A stretch of DNA of 64,000 nucleotides from the IMG/VR virus record IMGVR_UViG_3300046674_000373, positions 1 through 64,000 of that record; one strand, written 5' to 3'. The stretch is from a virus. Below the pieces are notes generated by a model. That model did no database searches and was not told the origin of the DNA. It saw only the letters and a list, made by a program, of their open reading frames with translations. Numbering within the stretch: the stretch's first letter is position 1; the number at the start of each line of letters is the position of its first letter. The translations under genes were made by a program, and so were the position numbers. Positions 57,148-64,000 of the stretch are shown here, one piece after another.

Positions 57148-58017
57148 TCAGGGCACTGGGGTGCTGCTGAGACCTGGCCCAGGCTGCACGCCGGAGGTCT
57201 TGTGCGACTTCAGGCTGATGGTATCGGCCTTGACGTCACCGCCGCTGACGGTGACGTTGCCGGTGATCGCCGCCGCGGCGCCGGCCCCGCCGGACACCGA
57301 GATCCCGTTTTCTATGGTCACGTGCCCGGTGAACGTAGATTCCGGCGCATCGACAGTGAGGTGAGGTGTGGTCAGCGTGGTGTTGCCGCCCACAGTCACA
57401 TCGGCTGTGCCGTCCACATTGACGGTCGCCTTGCCCTTGGTATGCAGGGTCAAGTCGCCGTCATGGGTCAGGGTCAGGTTCCCGTCCGGGTCCACGTGCA
57501 GGTCCAGCTTCCCGGCGCCCAGCACCAGGCGCAGGTGCATCGATGCGCCGGTGTTCTTCTCGGTGGCCCACTTGCCGTCGGCACCCTTGCCGGTCAGGTC
57601 GACGTGATCCTGGCTGGCTCCGACCCGAAAGAACGTGCCGTTCGGCCAGGCCATCTCAAAGTCGCCGGCCTCGTTCAGCGTCGAGTAGACCTCGGACGCG
57701 TGCCGGTCCACCCGCAGGTTCTTCTCGGCAAACGTCATCTGGTTAACCTGCGGATAGCGGAAGCCGGTCACCACAGGCATGATGCCGGAAAAATCGACGG
57801 CCGCGACCGGGTTCTTCGGCCCGACCTTGCTGATGTCCCACTTCGCGTCGCCGCTCTTCTCCTCCGGCGCATACAGGTCGTTGCGGCCGTAGGCGCCGTT
57901 GCCGTTCGAGGTCAGGACCTGCACCCCGGCCAGGCGCGAGAAGTCGTCCGTCATCACCAGGTCGACCGAGTGATCCTCGGGGTGCGTCGCGACCACGACG
58001 CCAAATCTCAGGGCCAT
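57148..58017 (-). CDS. Central spike / baseplate assembly protein V-like
   Basis: 289 residues. N-terminal OB-fold-like start ('FGVVVATHPEDHSVDLVMTD', 'DFSRLAGVQVLTSNGNGAYG'). The C-terminal half has regular beta repeats ('LDLHVDPDGNLTLTHDGDLT', 'LHTKGKATVNVDGTADVTVG', 'GNTTLTTPHLTVDAPEST') that form the triple-stranded prism of VgrG/gp5/gpV spikes. It would pierce the outer membrane. One-base overlap with the hub gene. Confidence 0.88.
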   Translation of the reverse strand: MALRFGVVVATHPEDHSVDLVMTDDFSRLAGVQVLTSNGNGAYGRNDLYAPEEKSGDAKWDISKVGPKNPVAAVDFSGIMPVVTGFRYPQVNQMTFAEKNLRVDRHASEVYSTLNEAGDFEMAWPNGTFFRVGASQDHVDLTGKGADGKWATEKNTGASMHLRLVLGAGKLDLHVDPDGNLTLTHDGDLTLHTKGKATVNVDGTADVTVGGNTTLTTPHLTVDAPESTFTGHVTIENGISVSGGAGAAAAITGNVTVSGGDVKADTISLKSHKTSGVQPGPGLSSTPVP

Positions 58018-59525
58018 CAGGAGCTCGCCATTTCAGAATAGTAGGGGGATTCCGGGCCGCCGTTCTTGCGCATGCGCTCGACGAACCCGAGCCCGCGGTC
58101 GACCTGCAGCACCGTCGTGAAGTTGTTGAACGGCGAGAACTGGTGCTCGACCTGCACCACGTAGTAGAGCGCTGTGAAGGTGCCGCGGCGCAGCTTGATG
58201 TAGTTGCCAGCCCGGATGTTCTCGTTACCCTTGATAGCCAGGGAGCCGCGCTCGAGCAGGACGTTGTCGCGGTTCATCTCGACTAGCAGCTGGCGCCGGT
58301 TCTTGATCCAGTTCGCCACGCTGGTGTCGCGCTTGGTCTTCTCCTCCTCGGAAACGCCAGACGCGGTATTGCCAACCTCGTCGCCGCCCATCTCCGTGTT
58401 CACTTCGAGCTTGCGGATTCCGTACAGCTTGCCCTTGGTGTTGACATACTCGGTCAGGTCGATGGTCTTCTTGTCGCCGGGGGTTGCGCCGGCCTGCTTA
58501 TGGTAGATGTCGCTGACCATTTCGTAGCGCGGCGCGCGCACCCAGTAGTAGTTCGCCACGTTGGCATCCGTCCGCGACACGTTGATGCTGCGGATATCCT
58601 CGGCTGGTACGTCGTAGTAGACGAGCGTGGTCGGGTCCTGGCTTCCGCCGGCGCTGAACGCAACCGGCTCCTTGGTGTCCGGGTCGATCGGCTTGCCGTG
58701 CACGTCGAGGTACGGGTTGGCGCGGTAGATGCAGTAGACCTTGGTATCGTCCTCGGTGATGAACAACTCGTTCCAGGTGCCGACGTCGAGGAAGCGGCGC
58801 AGCAGGTCGTAGAGCGCCCCCTCCTGGTTCTGGGTTCCCGAGAGCGAAGTCACGCCGTGCTTCTGGAGCGCCTTGACTTCGATCGTGCTCGGGTTGCTTG
58901 AATTGCCCTCGACGATGTTCTTGACATAGGGGTTCAGGATCTTGTCAAAGGTCTCCTGCAGGAATTCCGAGCCCTTCTGCCCGATTTTCATCCCGGCGCC
59001 GAACCGTTCGAACATGGCGTAGGCGGAGATGATGTCCTGCCCGATCACGTAGCCCGGGCCGTAGAACAGCTGCAGCATCTGCCATAGCTTGCCGTAGTCC
59101 TGCCCGGTGATGGTGACCGTGCGCGTCGGCCGCCCGTCCTGGTCGACGAATTCCGACCTGGTCACGTCGGACACGAAGCCGCGCATGACCACCGGCGGCT
59201 GCGGCGCGCCATTGGGCACGTGCTGGAACCGGATTTCGACCATGTCCATCGGCTCGACCACGCCGGCCAGGGTATCGGCACCGGCCGGCACCGAGTACGG
59301 CTGGTCGGACACGGTGATGGCGAAGCCGCCCGCGGGCTCGCGCGCCGACTTGGACGTCGAGATCGTGGACTGATCAGTCAGGAACGGGGTGAGGTCGATG
59401 GTCTTGGCCGTGCTGCCGTAGCGCACCGAGACCTTCTCCTCGCCGTCGATCGTGTCGCGCTGGACCGTCTTAAACAGCGTGACCTTGAAGCGCGGCGTCA
59501 GCACCGGGATATTTCGCTGCCCCAT
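58017..59525 (-). CDS. Baseplate hub protein (gpD/gp27-like)
   Basis: 502 residues. 'ISTSKSAREPAGGFAITVSD', 'MDMVEIRFQHVPNGAPQPPV', 'MRGFVSDVTRSEFV' and 'TVTITGQDYGKLWQMLQLFY' are the tail-hub fold; 'GNENIRAGNYIKLRRGTF' is the final beta barrel. Forms the trimeric hub that holds the spike. Directly downstream of the tape measure gene. Confidence 0.85.
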   Translation of the reverse strand: MGQRNIPVLTPRFKVTLFKTVQRDTIDGEEKVSVRYGSTAKTIDLTPFLTDQSTISTSKSAREPAGGFAITVSDQPYSVPAGADTLAGVVEPMDMVEIRFQHVPNGAPQPPVVMRGFVSDVTRSEFVDQDGRPTRTVTITGQDYGKLWQMLQLFYGPGYVIGQDIISAYAMFERFGAGMKIGQKGSEFLQETFDKILNPYVKNIVEGNSSNPSTIEVKALQKHGVTSLSGTQNQEGALYDLLRRFLDVGTWNELFITEDDTKVYCIYRANPYLDVHGKPIDPDTKEPVAFSAGGSQDPTTLVYYDVPAEDIRSINVSRTDANVANYYWVRAPRYEMVSDIYHKQAGATPGDKKTIDLTEYVNTKGKLYGIRKLEVNTEMGGDEVGNTASGVSEEEKTKRDTSVANWIKNRRQLLVEMNRDNVLLERGSLAIKGNENIRAGNYIKLRRGTFTALYYVVQVEHQFSPFNNFTTVLQVDRGLGFVERMRKNGGPESPYYSEMASS

Positions 59526-59527
59526 GA

Positions 59528-62431
59528 TCAGCCAGCTCCCGATGGCGCCGGCATGGTGACGCGCTTCTTGATCGTGAACGGGTCCGCCATCTTCTGGCCG
59601 GTCGGGCTGACCAGGGTGATCTCGCCACTCAAGTTGATTGACTGCTGCGGTCCGCCTGCAGCCTGCTTGGGCGCGCCGTCAGGCATCGGCGTGGCGAAAT
59701 GCCCCCGATTGCGCGAGATGGTGGACACGTAGTCGGTCGTCTCGGCATTGCCCCACTTGGACTGGTCCCAGCCGCTGTTGTAGGCCGCCAGTGCGGCCTC
59801 GTCGGTCTTGAACTTGGCCTTGTTCTCGCGCATCACCTCGCGCTGGATGATGACCGCGTCATCCTCGTTGTACGGGTCGAGCTTGCGGCCGAGGCGTTGC
59901 TCGAGCGCAGCCAGCGTCTTCGGCATGACCTGCGCCAGGCCCATTGCGCCGCTCTTCTTGTTGTAGGCGCTTGGATTGAACCGGCTCTCCTTGCTGATCT
60001 GGGCGGCCGACGTACCAGGCGACAGGCCCACCTCGCGGTCGGTGCGCGCCAGCTCGCGCATGACCTTGTCCGGGTTCTTCAGGCTCGATGCGTTCGGGTC
60101 GGCGGGCGGCGAGCTGGCGCCGGGCGAGGCAGCGTCGATTTTGAGCTGGCGCACGTTGCGCTCGAGGCTGTCCTTCTCGTCCTGCTCGGCCTTGGAGAGT
60201 TGCTCCTGCAATTCGACGATGCGCTTCTGCGCCGCCGTGCGTTTCGCCAGCAGCTCGTCACGCTTCTGCTTCAGCTCGGCGCGCGCGGCATTCGCCTCTT
60301 CATCCGTCTTGGCGCCCAGGATCTTCGTGCGGTATTCCTCGCTCAGCTTGCCGAGCTCGCCGGTCGCGTCGTTCACGCCCACGCCCTTAATGATCGCGCG
60401 CTGCTCCTCGATGTCGGCGTCGTTCTTGGTCTTCAGGTTGCTCAGGCGCTCGCCGGACTCGGTGCGCATCACGGCCTCGGCAATGCCGGTCGAACCCAGA
60501 TGACCCTTCCCCGCCATGTGCACGATGCCGTACCGCATATCCGTCATGAGCGGCACCAGCTTGGTGGCGAGTTCCCGGATCCCCTTATCGACCTGGTTGA
60601 TCGACTCGCGGGTCTTGCTGCCGTCGGTCTGTTCCTGCTCACGCGAGAAGGTCAGCTCCGCCAGAATGTCGCGCAGCTTCTCGGTGTCGCCGCCGTCGAT
60701 GGCGGACTGCAGGCGCTGGTTTTCCTCGACCGACAGCGACTTGCGGCTCTTGCGCAGTGAATCGGCCTGGCCCAGCAGCGTCGAGCGGTCGCCGGTCTCG
60801 ATGTTGGCCATGGCCGAGATGCCGGTAGACGACAGCTGCCCCAGATCTAGGCCCAGCCGGCCCATGCGGCCGGTCATCCCGCCCAGTGACTGGGGCGCGA
60901 TCGTGTGCAGCGCCATCGCCTGATTCTCGTTCACGCCGAGCAGGCGCGCGGTCGCATTGAGCATCAGGCTCGGGTTGCTGGCGTAGTCGTGCTGGATTTT
61001 CGACAGGATGGTCGAGATATTGGTCTCGTCCGAGGTGGCGGCCGTCCCCGACACGCCGCCGCCGAATTTGGCGGAGAACTTCGAATACAGCGAGTCCTTG
61101 CCGAACGCCAGCCGTCCGGTGCCGAACGCGCCCTGCTGCTGGAGCATGGCGGCCTGCACCGGGTCGAGCCCGTATTTCTTGCCCAGCGCCGAGAACAGGT
61201 AGTTCTGGCCCGCCTCGCCGGCCGCGCCGCCGCCCATGATGGCGCCGTTGACGCGCCCGAGCAGCGCCGCGGCGCCCTGCGGATCCAGGCCCGGCGTGCG
61301 CGACGCCAGGAGGCCCGACAGCGATCCGGCATAGCCCTCGACGTTGGCCCCGGACAGGCTGGCACGCGACTGCGTGACTGCGAAGGACGAGATGACCTGC
61401 AGCACCTCGTCCATCTTGCCGAACGATCCGGACTTGCCGACCGCCTCGCCGATCATCAGCGCCAGGCGGCGGCTGTCGTTCGTGTTGGCGGTCACCTGGA
61501 ACTGGCGCATCTGCGCGAAAAACTGGTTCGACTGCTCCGGGTCCATGCCGAAGCTGCGGCCGAAGCCGCCGCCCACCGATACTTCGTCGGCCAGCGTCTT
61601 GTACTGCTCGCGCGAGATGCCCGACAGCCGGGCAAAATCTGCGCCGAGCTTCTGGGTCTGATCGAACGTGGTGTCGATATCGTAGGACGCGGCCCGCAGC
61701 GACTCGCGCAGCAGGTTAAAGCTGACATTCACGTCGCCCAGCGTGCGCTTCAGGGTGTCGTAACCGACGCCCTCCTGGCCGGCCGCGTCCGCCTGCCCCT
61801 TGATGGCGCCGATGCCCTTGCTGATACCAACGGCCGCCAGGCCGCCGAAGAGGCCCATCAGCCCTGCGGCCATCCCTCCGGCCATGCCAGCTGCGCCGGC
61901 GTCCGCAACAACGCCGCCGACCGGCCCGGCGGCGCGCAGACCAGCACGGGCAACCCCGCCCAGCGTTGAGCCGATAGTCGGCTCGTCCTTCCTTTTTCCG
62001 CCGCCCGAAGAGGAATCTGAGGCAGGGGCGCTCGGTCGCGCGCCGCTCGGCGTCGGCGCAGGGGCCGGAGCCTGGAGCCCATAGGCCGTGCCAGCAGTGA
62101 CATGCTGGAACGCCTGCTGCATCCGCTTCTGGCGCAGGACCGGGTCGTCGTAGAGCCGGTTCCAGTCGAGCGCGCCGAATGCGGTGCCCGATTGACCGGT
62201 CGCCTTGATGCGATCGCGCAGCGCGCCGGAGACCTTGGTGAGCTCCTTGAAGCGGTCCTCGATCTGCTTCAGCTCGGCCAGCGTCCCCTGGGGCACCGGG
62301 TTGAACTTCACCTTGTTGGCAGAGGCGACCGTCTGCGCAAGCCGGTTCATCTGCTCGTTGAGCTTGGCTATTGCTTTGTCGGTGTCGCTGCCGTCGAAGT
62401 CGGCGCTGACTGGGATTTTAATGCCGGTCAT
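59528..62431 (-). CDS. Tape measure protein with C-terminal lytic transglycosylase domain
   Basis: 967 residues, mostly helical, with Gly/Ala-rich membrane-like segments (~155-210, 'GLRAAGPVGGVVADAGAAG', 'GGMAAGLMGLFGGLAAVGIS'). Coiled coils occur at ~590-760. A transglycosylase domain (~800-900) has catalytic Glu in 'GTSAAQISKESRFNPSAYNK', 'GAMGLAQVMPKTLAALEQRL' and 'AALAAYNSGWDQSKW'. Its length sets tail length; the enzyme part opens peptidoglycan during injection. Confidence 0.92.
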   Translation of the reverse strand: MTGIKIPVSADFDGSDTDKAIAKLNEQMNRLAQTVASANKVKFNPVPQGTLAELKQIEDRFKELTKVSGALRDRIKATGQSGTAFGALDWNRLYDDPVLRQKRMQQAFQHVTAGTAYGLQAPAPAPTPSGARPSAPASDSSSGGGKRKDEPTIGSTLGGVARAGLRAAGPVGGVVADAGAAGMAGGMAAGLMGLFGGLAAVGISKGIGAIKGQADAAGQEGVGYDTLKRTLGDVNVSFNLLRESLRAASYDIDTTFDQTQKLGADFARLSGISREQYKTLADEVSVGGGFGRSFGMDPEQSNQFFAQMRQFQVTANTNDSRRLALMIGEAVGKSGSFGKMDEVLQVISSFAVTQSRASLSGANVEGYAGSLSGLLASRTPGLDPQGAAALLGRVNGAIMGGGAAGEAGQNYLFSALGKKYGLDPVQAAMLQQQGAFGTGRLAFGKDSLYSKFSAKFGGGVSGTAATSDETNISTILSKIQHDYASNPSLMLNATARLLGVNENQAMALHTIAPQSLGGMTGRMGRLGLDLGQLSSTGISAMANIETGDRSTLLGQADSLRKSRKSLSVEENQRLQSAIDGGDTEKLRDILAELTFSREQEQTDGSKTRESINQVDKGIRELATKLVPLMTDMRYGIVHMAGKGHLGSTGIAEAVMRTESGERLSNLKTKNDADIEEQRAIIKGVGVNDATGELGKLSEEYRTKILGAKTDEEANAARAELKQKRDELLAKRTAAQKRIVELQEQLSKAEQDEKDSLERNVRQLKIDAASPGASSPPADPNASSLKNPDKVMRELARTDREVGLSPGTSAAQISKESRFNPSAYNKKSGAMGLAQVMPKTLAALEQRLGRKLDPYNEDDAVIIQREVMRENKAKFKTDEAALAAYNSGWDQSKWGNAETTDYVSTISRNRGHFATPMPDGAPKQAAGGPQQSINLSGEITLVSPTGQKMADPFTIKKRVTMPAPSGAG

Positions 62432-62718
62432 ATGGGTTCGCCCCAGTCAGCGGGGTCGTCCTCCTCTTCCATTTGCTTCATCACCGCTTCCTTGTCGAAG
62501 TCTTCGTCCTCGATTTCCTCGCCGGGCGGCTTGTCGAAGTAGACGTGGGCCCAGTATTCGGCCTCGATCTGCTCGTACGTGGCGTCAAGATAGCGCGGGT
62601 CCGTCGGCGCCAGGTTGAACTTGCGCCGGTACCAGAACTCCAGCGACGTCGCCATCTCCCGGCCGCGGCGCTTGGACTGCTTGGCTCGCTCCCGTTCGAA
62701 AGGACTGCTCCTTTTCAC
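62428..62718 (-). CDS. Tail assembly chaperone, second frame (frameshift product)
   Basis: This frame has no good start of its own (the GTG at 62,718 has no clear ribosome site) and is open upstream into the preceding gene. Its product contains 'LEFWYRRKFNLAPTDPRYLD' and 'IEAEYWAHVYFDKPPGEEI', a T-type extension of phage tail chaperones. It ends four bases into the tape measure start. Expected to be made only as a fusion with the 63,004 frame by +1 (or -2) slippage. Confidence 0.78.
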   Translation of the reverse strand: MKRSSPFERERAKQSKRRGREMATSLEFWYRRKFNLAPTDPRYLDATYEQIEAEYWAHVYFDKPPGEEIEDEDFDKEAVMKQMEEEDDPADWGEPI

Positions 62719-63004
62719 GCAGGGCCGCGTGGACGGTGCGCAGTTTGGTGTAGGATTCCTGATCGAGCGGGTCGAGGTTGTCGATGTCCCAGCCCAGCGG
62801 TGCCGTCACGGTCAGGACCTTGAGCGCCGCGTACCAGCCGCCGACCAGCTGCAGCCAAGCGGTGGGCGTTTCCACCCCCTCGGTGACGCGCGAATACTCG
62901 GCCGAGATGCGCAGCTCGTCGCGCAGCATGCGCTTGGCGAAGGAAAAGGTGCCGACGCTCGGCACCTCGACGAAGAAATCAGTAGCTTCAGCGGGGCGGG
63001 TCAT
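62585..63004 (-). CDS. Tail assembly chaperone, first frame
   Basis: 139 residues in zero frame: 'ATDFFVEVPSVGTFSFAKRM', 'PTAWLQLVGGWYAALKVLTV', 'APLGWDIDNLDPLDQESYTK'. Placed between tail tube and tape measure, the fixed site of the G/GT gene. After 'LREKEQSF' the frame continues into a Gly/Pro/Ala-rich run with no folded look, consistent with shift into the second frame at or before TTTCGA (62,696-62,701). Confidence 0.82.
   Translation of the reverse strand: MTRPAEATDFFVEVPSVGTFSFAKRMLRDELRISAEYSRVTEGVETPTAWLQLVGGWYAALKVLTVTAPLGWDIDNLDPLDQESYTKLRTVHAALREKEQSFRTGASQAVQAPRPGDGDVAGVLVPAQVQPGADGPALS
62696..62715 (-). promoter_or_regulatory. Candidate programmed frameshift site
   Basis: On the minus strand GAAAAG (AAAA at 62,712-62,715) precedes TTT CGA (62,696-62,701). 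The two chaperone frames differ by +1/-2. A +1 slip of Phe-tRNA from TTT to TTC ahead of a CGA codon, or a -2 slip of Lys-tRNA from AAG to AAA, would both join them. Confidence 0.45.
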
Positions 63005-63060
63005 GTGGTCCTTGAATGGGAAAATGGGTTGGTGAATGCCAGCATGAGGTCACGACACGA

Positions 63061-63085
63061 AAAAGCCCGCACGCGGCGGGCTTTT
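63061..63085. terminator. Bidirectional terminator-like hairpin in the tail operon
   Basis: Perfect ten-base arms AAAAGCCCGC/GCGGGCTTTT with a five-base loop, between the tail tube gene and the chaperone. It could reduce transcription below the abundant tube and sheath genes. Confidence 0.75.
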
Positions 63086-63104
63086 GGGGCTGGGATGGCG
63101 CCCG

Positions 63105-63527
63105 TTATGCGGCCAGGCCGGACACGTCGGTCGCCAGGAAGGTACCGGACGACATAACGATGGCGTGCTTGGTGATCTCCAGCTCGCCCGAGGCATAGGT
63201 GCAGCCCATGTACTTGCGCAGCTCCTCGCCAGTGTCCTTGTCGTACGAGACGATGTCGAACACGAGGCCCTGCAGGGCGCCGTCGCCGTTCTCCGACGCG
63301 AGGCCCAGCTGGCGCAGGGTTGCACGCTTCATCACCATGGTGCTGACCGAAACGGTATGGCGCGCGATGGTGGGCACGTGCTCCTGGACGTGGATATCGC
63401 CGATGCCGCTGGCGGAGTCCGGCGCATAGTCGTCCGACATGCGCACCGACTGGATCAGCCCGACCTGTTTGCCGTCGAGCTGGATGACGATCCGGTTACC
63501 GGAGCGGACGTTCTGATTTTGCTTCAT
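63105..63527 (-). CDS. Tail tube protein
   Basis: 140 residues: 'RIVIQLDGKQVGLIQSVRMS', 'HVPTIARHTVSVSTMVMKRA', 'LVFDIVSYDKDTGEELRKYM', 'ASGELEITKHAIVMSSGTF'. A beta-barrel tube subunit of contractile tails, directly after the sheath gene. AGGAG lies eight bases before the ATG. Confidence 0.85.
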   Translation of the reverse strand: MKQNQNVRSGNRIVIQLDGKQVGLIQSVRMSDDYAPDSASGIGDIHVQEHVPTIARHTVSVSTMVMKRATLRQLGLASENGDGALQGLVFDIVSYDKDTGEELRKYMGCTYASGELEITKHAIVMSSGTFLATDVSGLAA

Positions 63528-63539
63528 TTATACGCTCCT

Positions 63540-64000
63540 TTAGATCGAGGCCGTGCCGCTGTACGGGACGGCGAAGATGGTCACCGGGATGAAGTTGACC
63601 GGGATCACCGGCGAGCACTGGAACTCGACGCGCAGCACGTCGCCCTCCAGCGAGGCGCTGATGTTTTTGTAGGCGGGGCTGTTCTTGTCGCCGACGATGA
63701 CGCCCGGGCCTTGCGGCTCCGGCCGGGCCAGTTCGCGCAGGGTCGAATCGGCAATGCTCACCGCGCGCGAGAGCACAATCGGGTTGCCCTTCTCGCCCCG
63801 CAGGACGTCCAGCGCCTCGCGCACGTTGCGCGCCACGAAATCGACCGCGACGCCGCAGGAAACCTCGACCCGGTTGTAGTTGTCGTTCCCCAGCCAAGTG
63901 GTGATCGACTTGACCACCTTATAGCCAGACGAGGTGTTCTCGACGCACAGCACGCCAGCATCGATCAGCACATCGGTGTCGGTCGGGTTGCGCAGGCTGC
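63540..64000 (-). CDS. Tail sheath protein, C-terminal part, cut by right edge
   Basis: 153 residues to the edge, in frame with no start inside the window. 'LRNPTDTDVLIDAGVLCVEN' is the usual sheath 'D-x-D-V-L' region, followed by 'VDFVARNVREALDVLRGEKG' and a final 'EFQCSPVIPVNFIPVTIFAV'. Forms the contractile outer layer. The reading direction shows that the remaining late genes lie to the right. Confidence 0.82.
   Translation of the reverse strand, partial: SLRNPTDTDVLIDAGVLCVENTSSGYKVVKSITTWLGNDNYNRVEVSCGVAVDFVARNVREALDVLRGEKGNPIVLSRAVSIADSTLRELARPEPQGPGVIVGDKNSPAYKNISASLEGDVLRVEFQCSPVIPVNFIPVTIFAVPYSGTASI

Noticed and set aside
59699-61969. Two long plus-strand frames opposite the tape measure gene
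   Set aside because: Antisense to a gene with a clear transglycosylase domain. Long spurious frames are expected in such GC-rich DNA.
1-64000. tRNA or rRNA genes
   Set aside because: No cloverleaf with a convincing T-loop or conserved rRNA stretch was found by eye. A tRNAscan-type search would be decisive.

Overview
The window is almost entirely phage DNA, about 60-65% GC, organised like a temperate contractile-tailed phage (myovirus type). It carries a tyrosine integrase, a RecE-type recombination module, a primase-helicase, SSB, three DNA methyltransferases, a small-terminase candidate, a lysis cassette, and a tail region with sheath, tube, frameshifted chaperone, tape measure, hub, spike, wedge and fibre genes. 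Codon use and families (BPSL0067/STY0301-like proteins, DUF4031, DUF4262, PriCT-type primase) suggest a betaproteobacterial host, probably Burkholderiales. That host call is inference. No host housekeeping gene, rRNA or convincing tRNA was seen.

Layout. 1-17,405 (minus strand): a long run of small, tightly overlapping genes. Reading in the direction of transcription it starts with two zinc-ribbon proteins, a PP2A-like phosphatase and many small accessory or membrane proteins. It then passes a putative terminase small subunit, two ParB-domain methyltransferases, a cupin-like protein, a SpoT/Mesh1-type HD protein, a cytosine methyltransferase, and ends in a large protein cut by the left edge. 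17,406-17,843: divergent regulatory region. 17,844-27,990 (plus): early or accessory operon of mostly unknown proteins, ending in an amidase-like/secreted-partner gene pair. 28,196-34,480 (minus): replication block (primase-helicase, VRR-NUC nuclease, SSB, HNH endonuclease, SF2 helicase, small HTH regulator). 34,657-42,642 (plus): recombination block (RecE-like exonuclease, SMC-like ATPase, probable annealing protein), excisionase-like protein, ASCH protein, SF1 helicase, cupin-like protein, DUF4031. 42,643-44,098: repeat-rich candidate attP and integrase. 44,064-64,000 (minus): lysis genes, tail fibres and two paralogous tailspikes, baseplate, tape measure, chaperone, tube, and a sheath gene cut by the right edge.

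Tail sheath runs off the right edge, and a probable packaging region runs off the left edge in the same transcriptional direction. The integrase lies internally. The simplest reading is a circularly permuted phage genome whose head genes (large terminase, portal, capsid) lie outside the window, rather than a prophage seen end to end.

Working together: divergent promoters near 17.6 kb and 34.5 kb, plus a repeated CATCAAATTTGC-type motif at several promoters, probably set early expression. The recombination and replication blocks copy the genome. The methyltransferases probably protect it from restriction, and the left minus operon leads into packaging. The right minus operon builds the tail and finishes with holin, endolysin and spanins.

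Most notable: a chaperone frameshift of the +1/-2 type, two tailspike genes each followed by a related pair of mini-ORFs and a shared 32-bp repeat, consensus CRP-like palindromes in the left minus operon, a 22-bp repeat shared between the integrase promoter and a site 26.5 kb away, and an effector/immunity-like gene pair.
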